Part shown: positions 52,546-54,214 of the stretch, piece after piece | How positions within the stretch are numbered: position 1 is the first letter of the stretch | How the letters are laid out: each line of letters starts with the position of its first letter | Assembly (NCBI GenBank): GCA_029550925.1 | Contig: JAKPGL010000063.1 | Location: forward strand, 1-54,214 | DNA: 54,214 nt | From: Planctomycetota bacterium | GTDB taxonomy: Bacteria; Planctomycetota; Planctomycetia; Pirellulales; Thermoguttaceae | Reading direction: 5' to 3' | Position numbers and translations under genes: made by a program | The notes under the pieces: generated by a model | What the model was told of the DNA's origin: nothing | Seen by the model: the letters and a program-made list of their open reading frames with translations, nothing else | Database searches by the model: none

Positions 52546-54099
52546 TTATGGCTCAGGGCGATCCATTTCCACTTTGAGGATATAGATCGTAGTCTGAGGC
52601 CCAGTAATTTTGATGTAGTAAATACCCGGATCATCTATCGATCTTTCTTTAGTAAGTTCTGCTGGATCATCAGTTTTGATGGACAGAGTATCTTGGAATT
52701 TTTGGTTCATGTTATTCGGACCGAGGATCTGGATGGTCATTTGGCCCTTGTTTCCAGGAATAGCCACGCAAGTAAGAGTAATCTTGGTTCGCTTTGTGAT
52801 CCGGAACCAAGCCCAATCTGTATCTTCTCTACCTCCGCTGAGATACAGTTGTCGAATCTGCACTAAGTTGGTACCATCGCCAATCTGGAGCCAGCCGTGT
52901 GGAGTAGGACCGTCATAAATTTCATATGGATCGTTTTCAGGGGACTTTGGGAAGGCAGCCATGCTCACCAAGTACTCTTCGATAGGATTGGAATTATTGA
53001 GCTGGAAATAATAACAGATACGTTGGAGGTCCGACCTGAGTTGCCCGATAGGGCCTAGATCTTCGGTTACCAAAAACCACTCCAGGATAGGCCGATGGTA
53101 GCGGTCTTCTACAGGGTTCGTCTTGTTGGAGGGCTTTTTAATCTCGTCAACCCACACCTCCCTTCCGTCCTGTTTTATTTTCTTTTTCATGTGAACCACC
53201 ACGTCCTTGGTCTCGGGCAAGTGGACGCTTGGATCAAGGGAGGTTAACACGGCAACAAACCGGCATGTCTTGGAAAGGGTAAATTTAATCCAATCCGGGT
53301 CGTTGCCGGGATAGATACTTCGTCTCTGGATACGATACTCTGGCTGGATAGAGTAGGTCGACCCATTAAGAAACGTATCAGCTTTCGGAAAAAATTTGGG
53401 TATGCTGGGTGATTGCCAATTGTCATCCTGTTCGTATTTGTCTTCGGGGCTGTACGTGTAGGTGGCAGTAGCCACCTCACTAGGTTTCATACCTACTTTA
53501 AAGGCCCGGGCCTTCACTGTTACCGACGTGCCGCTGCTTATGCCCAAAAGAAAAGGCAACGAATACAGGTGAGAGCTTTCCGTAGGAATGGTTCCATCGG
53601 TGGTATAAAAGATACTGGCATCAGAAGTGGCACAGGAAAGTTGGACTTGAATCGTTCTTGTAGTAAATGGCCCTCCCGTGGGGCTAATTGTAGGCGTTTG
53701 GACTTGCGGGCGGAAATCAATTACCGGAGCGGCGACTTCAATAGCGAGGATACTGCTGTAAATATTTTTGCCATCTACAATGGCGTGCACGCGGAAGTAA
53801 ATTTTCCCTCCTGCAGACGGTGCAGTAAAAACGGCACTAAAGCTTGTCCCCCGCAGGAGGTGGGGAGTAGAATACTTATCTACCGTTGCTGGCGAAGGTC
53901 CCCAATGGACATGGTTATGGGTTAGACGGCCGGTAAGCCCTTGGATCGTCCAGGAGATAGTAACTTTCCCCCCGGCCTCCAGCTCCGTCGGATAAGATGT
54001 CACCGTAATGGTTTGGGCCCCCACGTAGGTGGGCATGAAAAACGCGCCGGCGAGTGCACCCACCCAAGTTAGTCGGCTACTTAGCTTTGCAGCCCTCAT
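52546..54099 (-). CDS. Secreted multidomain protein with chitobiase C-terminal-type and PPC-like domains
   Basis: 517 residues; signal peptide SRLTWVGALAGAFFMPTYVGAQ. An Ig/fibronectin-like N-terminal region (VTISWTIQGLTGRLTHNH...) follows, then a chitobiase/hexosaminidase C-terminal-type domain (about 130-215: PTISPTGGPFTTRTIQVQLS, SIFYTTDGTIPT, SVTVKARAFKVG). Two bacterial pre-peptidase-C-like beta domains come after, marked by DKYEQDDNW...DPDWIKFTL and NDPYEIYD...DTDWAWFRI. No catalytic domain is seen; a surface-binding or adhesin role is inferred. AAAGGA precedes ATG. The gene is noticeably more A/T-rich than most neighbours and is flanked by MITEs on both sides, compatible with recent acquisition. 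Confidence 0.75.
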   Translation of the reverse strand: MRAAKLSSRLTWVGALAGAFFMPTYVGAQTITVTSYPTELEAGGKVTISWTIQGLTGRLTHNHVHWGPSPATVDKYSTPHLLRGTSFSAVFTAPSAGGKIYFRVHAIVDGKNIYSSILAIEVAAPVIDFRPQVQTPTISPTGGPFTTRTIQVQLSCATSDASIFYTTDGTIPTESSHLYSLPFLLGISSGTSVTVKARAFKVGMKPSEVATATYTYSPEDKYEQDDNWQSPSIPKFFPKADTFLNGSTYSIQPEYRIQRRSIYPGNDPDWIKFTLSKTCRFVAVLTSLDPSVHLPETKDVVVHMKKKIKQDGREVWVDEIKKPSNKTNPVEDRYHRPILEWFLVTEDLGPIGQLRSDLQRICYYFQLNNSNPIEEYLVSMAAFPKSPENDPYEIYDGPTPHGWLQIGDGTNLVQIRQLYLSGGREDTDWAWFRITKRTKITLTCVAIPGNKGQMTIQILGPNNMNQKFQDTLSIKTDDPAELTKERSIDDPGIYYIKITGPQTTIYILKVEMDRPEP

Positions 54100-54187
54100 G
54101 ATAGGTTCCTTTCTTGAAAAAACCTTGCTTTATCATTCCCCTTGATTGGATTTCCCTTCTGGCTGCCCCCAATCCCCTTTAATTGAA

Positions 54188-54214
54188 CTGGAGTTTTGCA
54201 AATTTGGGATTTCC
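54188..54214. mobile_element. MITE, family A copy 4, cut by window end
   Basis: CTGGAGTTTTGCAAA followed by the same TTTGGGATTTCC as copies 2 and 3. The right end lies beyond the window, so no target duplication can be tested. Confidence 0.75.

Overview
The window looks like a chromosomal segment of a planctomycete. A Pirellulales/Thermogutta-type bacterium is my inference. The reasons are a BBP7-type outer-membrane barrel, twin-arginine-like Gfo/Idh/MocA and glycosidase precursors, secreted PQQ-propeller and ceramidase-like proteins, a DUF5060 glycosidase, and a divergent MnmE. No tRNA, rRNA, CRISPR array, prophage or intact transposase was seen. Base composition is fairly G+C-rich except the last ~4 kb (50.2-54.2 kb), which is visibly more A/T-rich.

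Layout: 0-3.6 kb (+): secreted PQQ propeller, MnmE-like GTPase, diacylglycerol kinase. 3.6-8.3 kb (-): a tight operon of polyprenyl-phosphate-type glycosyltransferase, FAD oxidoreductase, cysteine desulfurase and nucleoside phosphorylase-fold protein. 8.6-12.6 kb (-): secreted ceramidase-like protein, then a translationally coupled ApbE flavin transferase and EamA permease. 13-17.6 kb (-): pyruvate:ferredoxin oxidoreductase overlapping a dihydroorotate-dehydrogenase-like flavoprotein. 18-19.5 kb (-): secreted phosphodiesterase, divergent from a (+) run of Gfo/Idh/MocA oxidoreductase, SDR epimerase and RlmI-like methyltransferase (19.8-23.3 kb). 23.5-26.8 kb (-): a radical SAM/SPASM enzyme and, downstream, a paralogue that has lost the radical SAM cysteines. 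27.1-28.7 kb (-): small membrane zinc-ribbon protein and GH5 cellulase-like enzyme. 29.5-33.2 kb (+): two tandem paralogous secreted proteins of unknown function. 33.4-42.7 kb (+): signal-transduction block (receiver, CheW, chemoreceptor with a zinc-binding CZB motif, 1617-residue hybrid histidine kinase). 43-48.3 kb (-): Gfo/Idh/MocA protein, alpha/beta hydrolase, DUF5060 glycosidase. 48.5-51.5 kb (+): glycyl-tRNA synthetase and BBP7 barrel. 52.5-54.1 kb (-): secreted adhesin-like protein.

Intergenic DNA is unusually rich in repeats. I can delimit several non-autonomous (MITE-like) elements with terminal inverted repeats and target duplications: a ~126-bp family (copies at 23364, 44694, 51566 and a truncated one at 54188), a ~180-190-bp family (8331, 44389, and a rearranged copy near 25 kb), a 196-bp element combining the ends of both (52325), and a 155-bp element with IS5-like ends (51858). 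Two further dispersed repeat families form hairpins with compensated base changes or interchangeable inner stems.

The best candidate for an undescribed system is the radical SAM / degenerate radical SAM pair at 23.5-26.8 kb. The MITE collection is the best-supported structural discovery.
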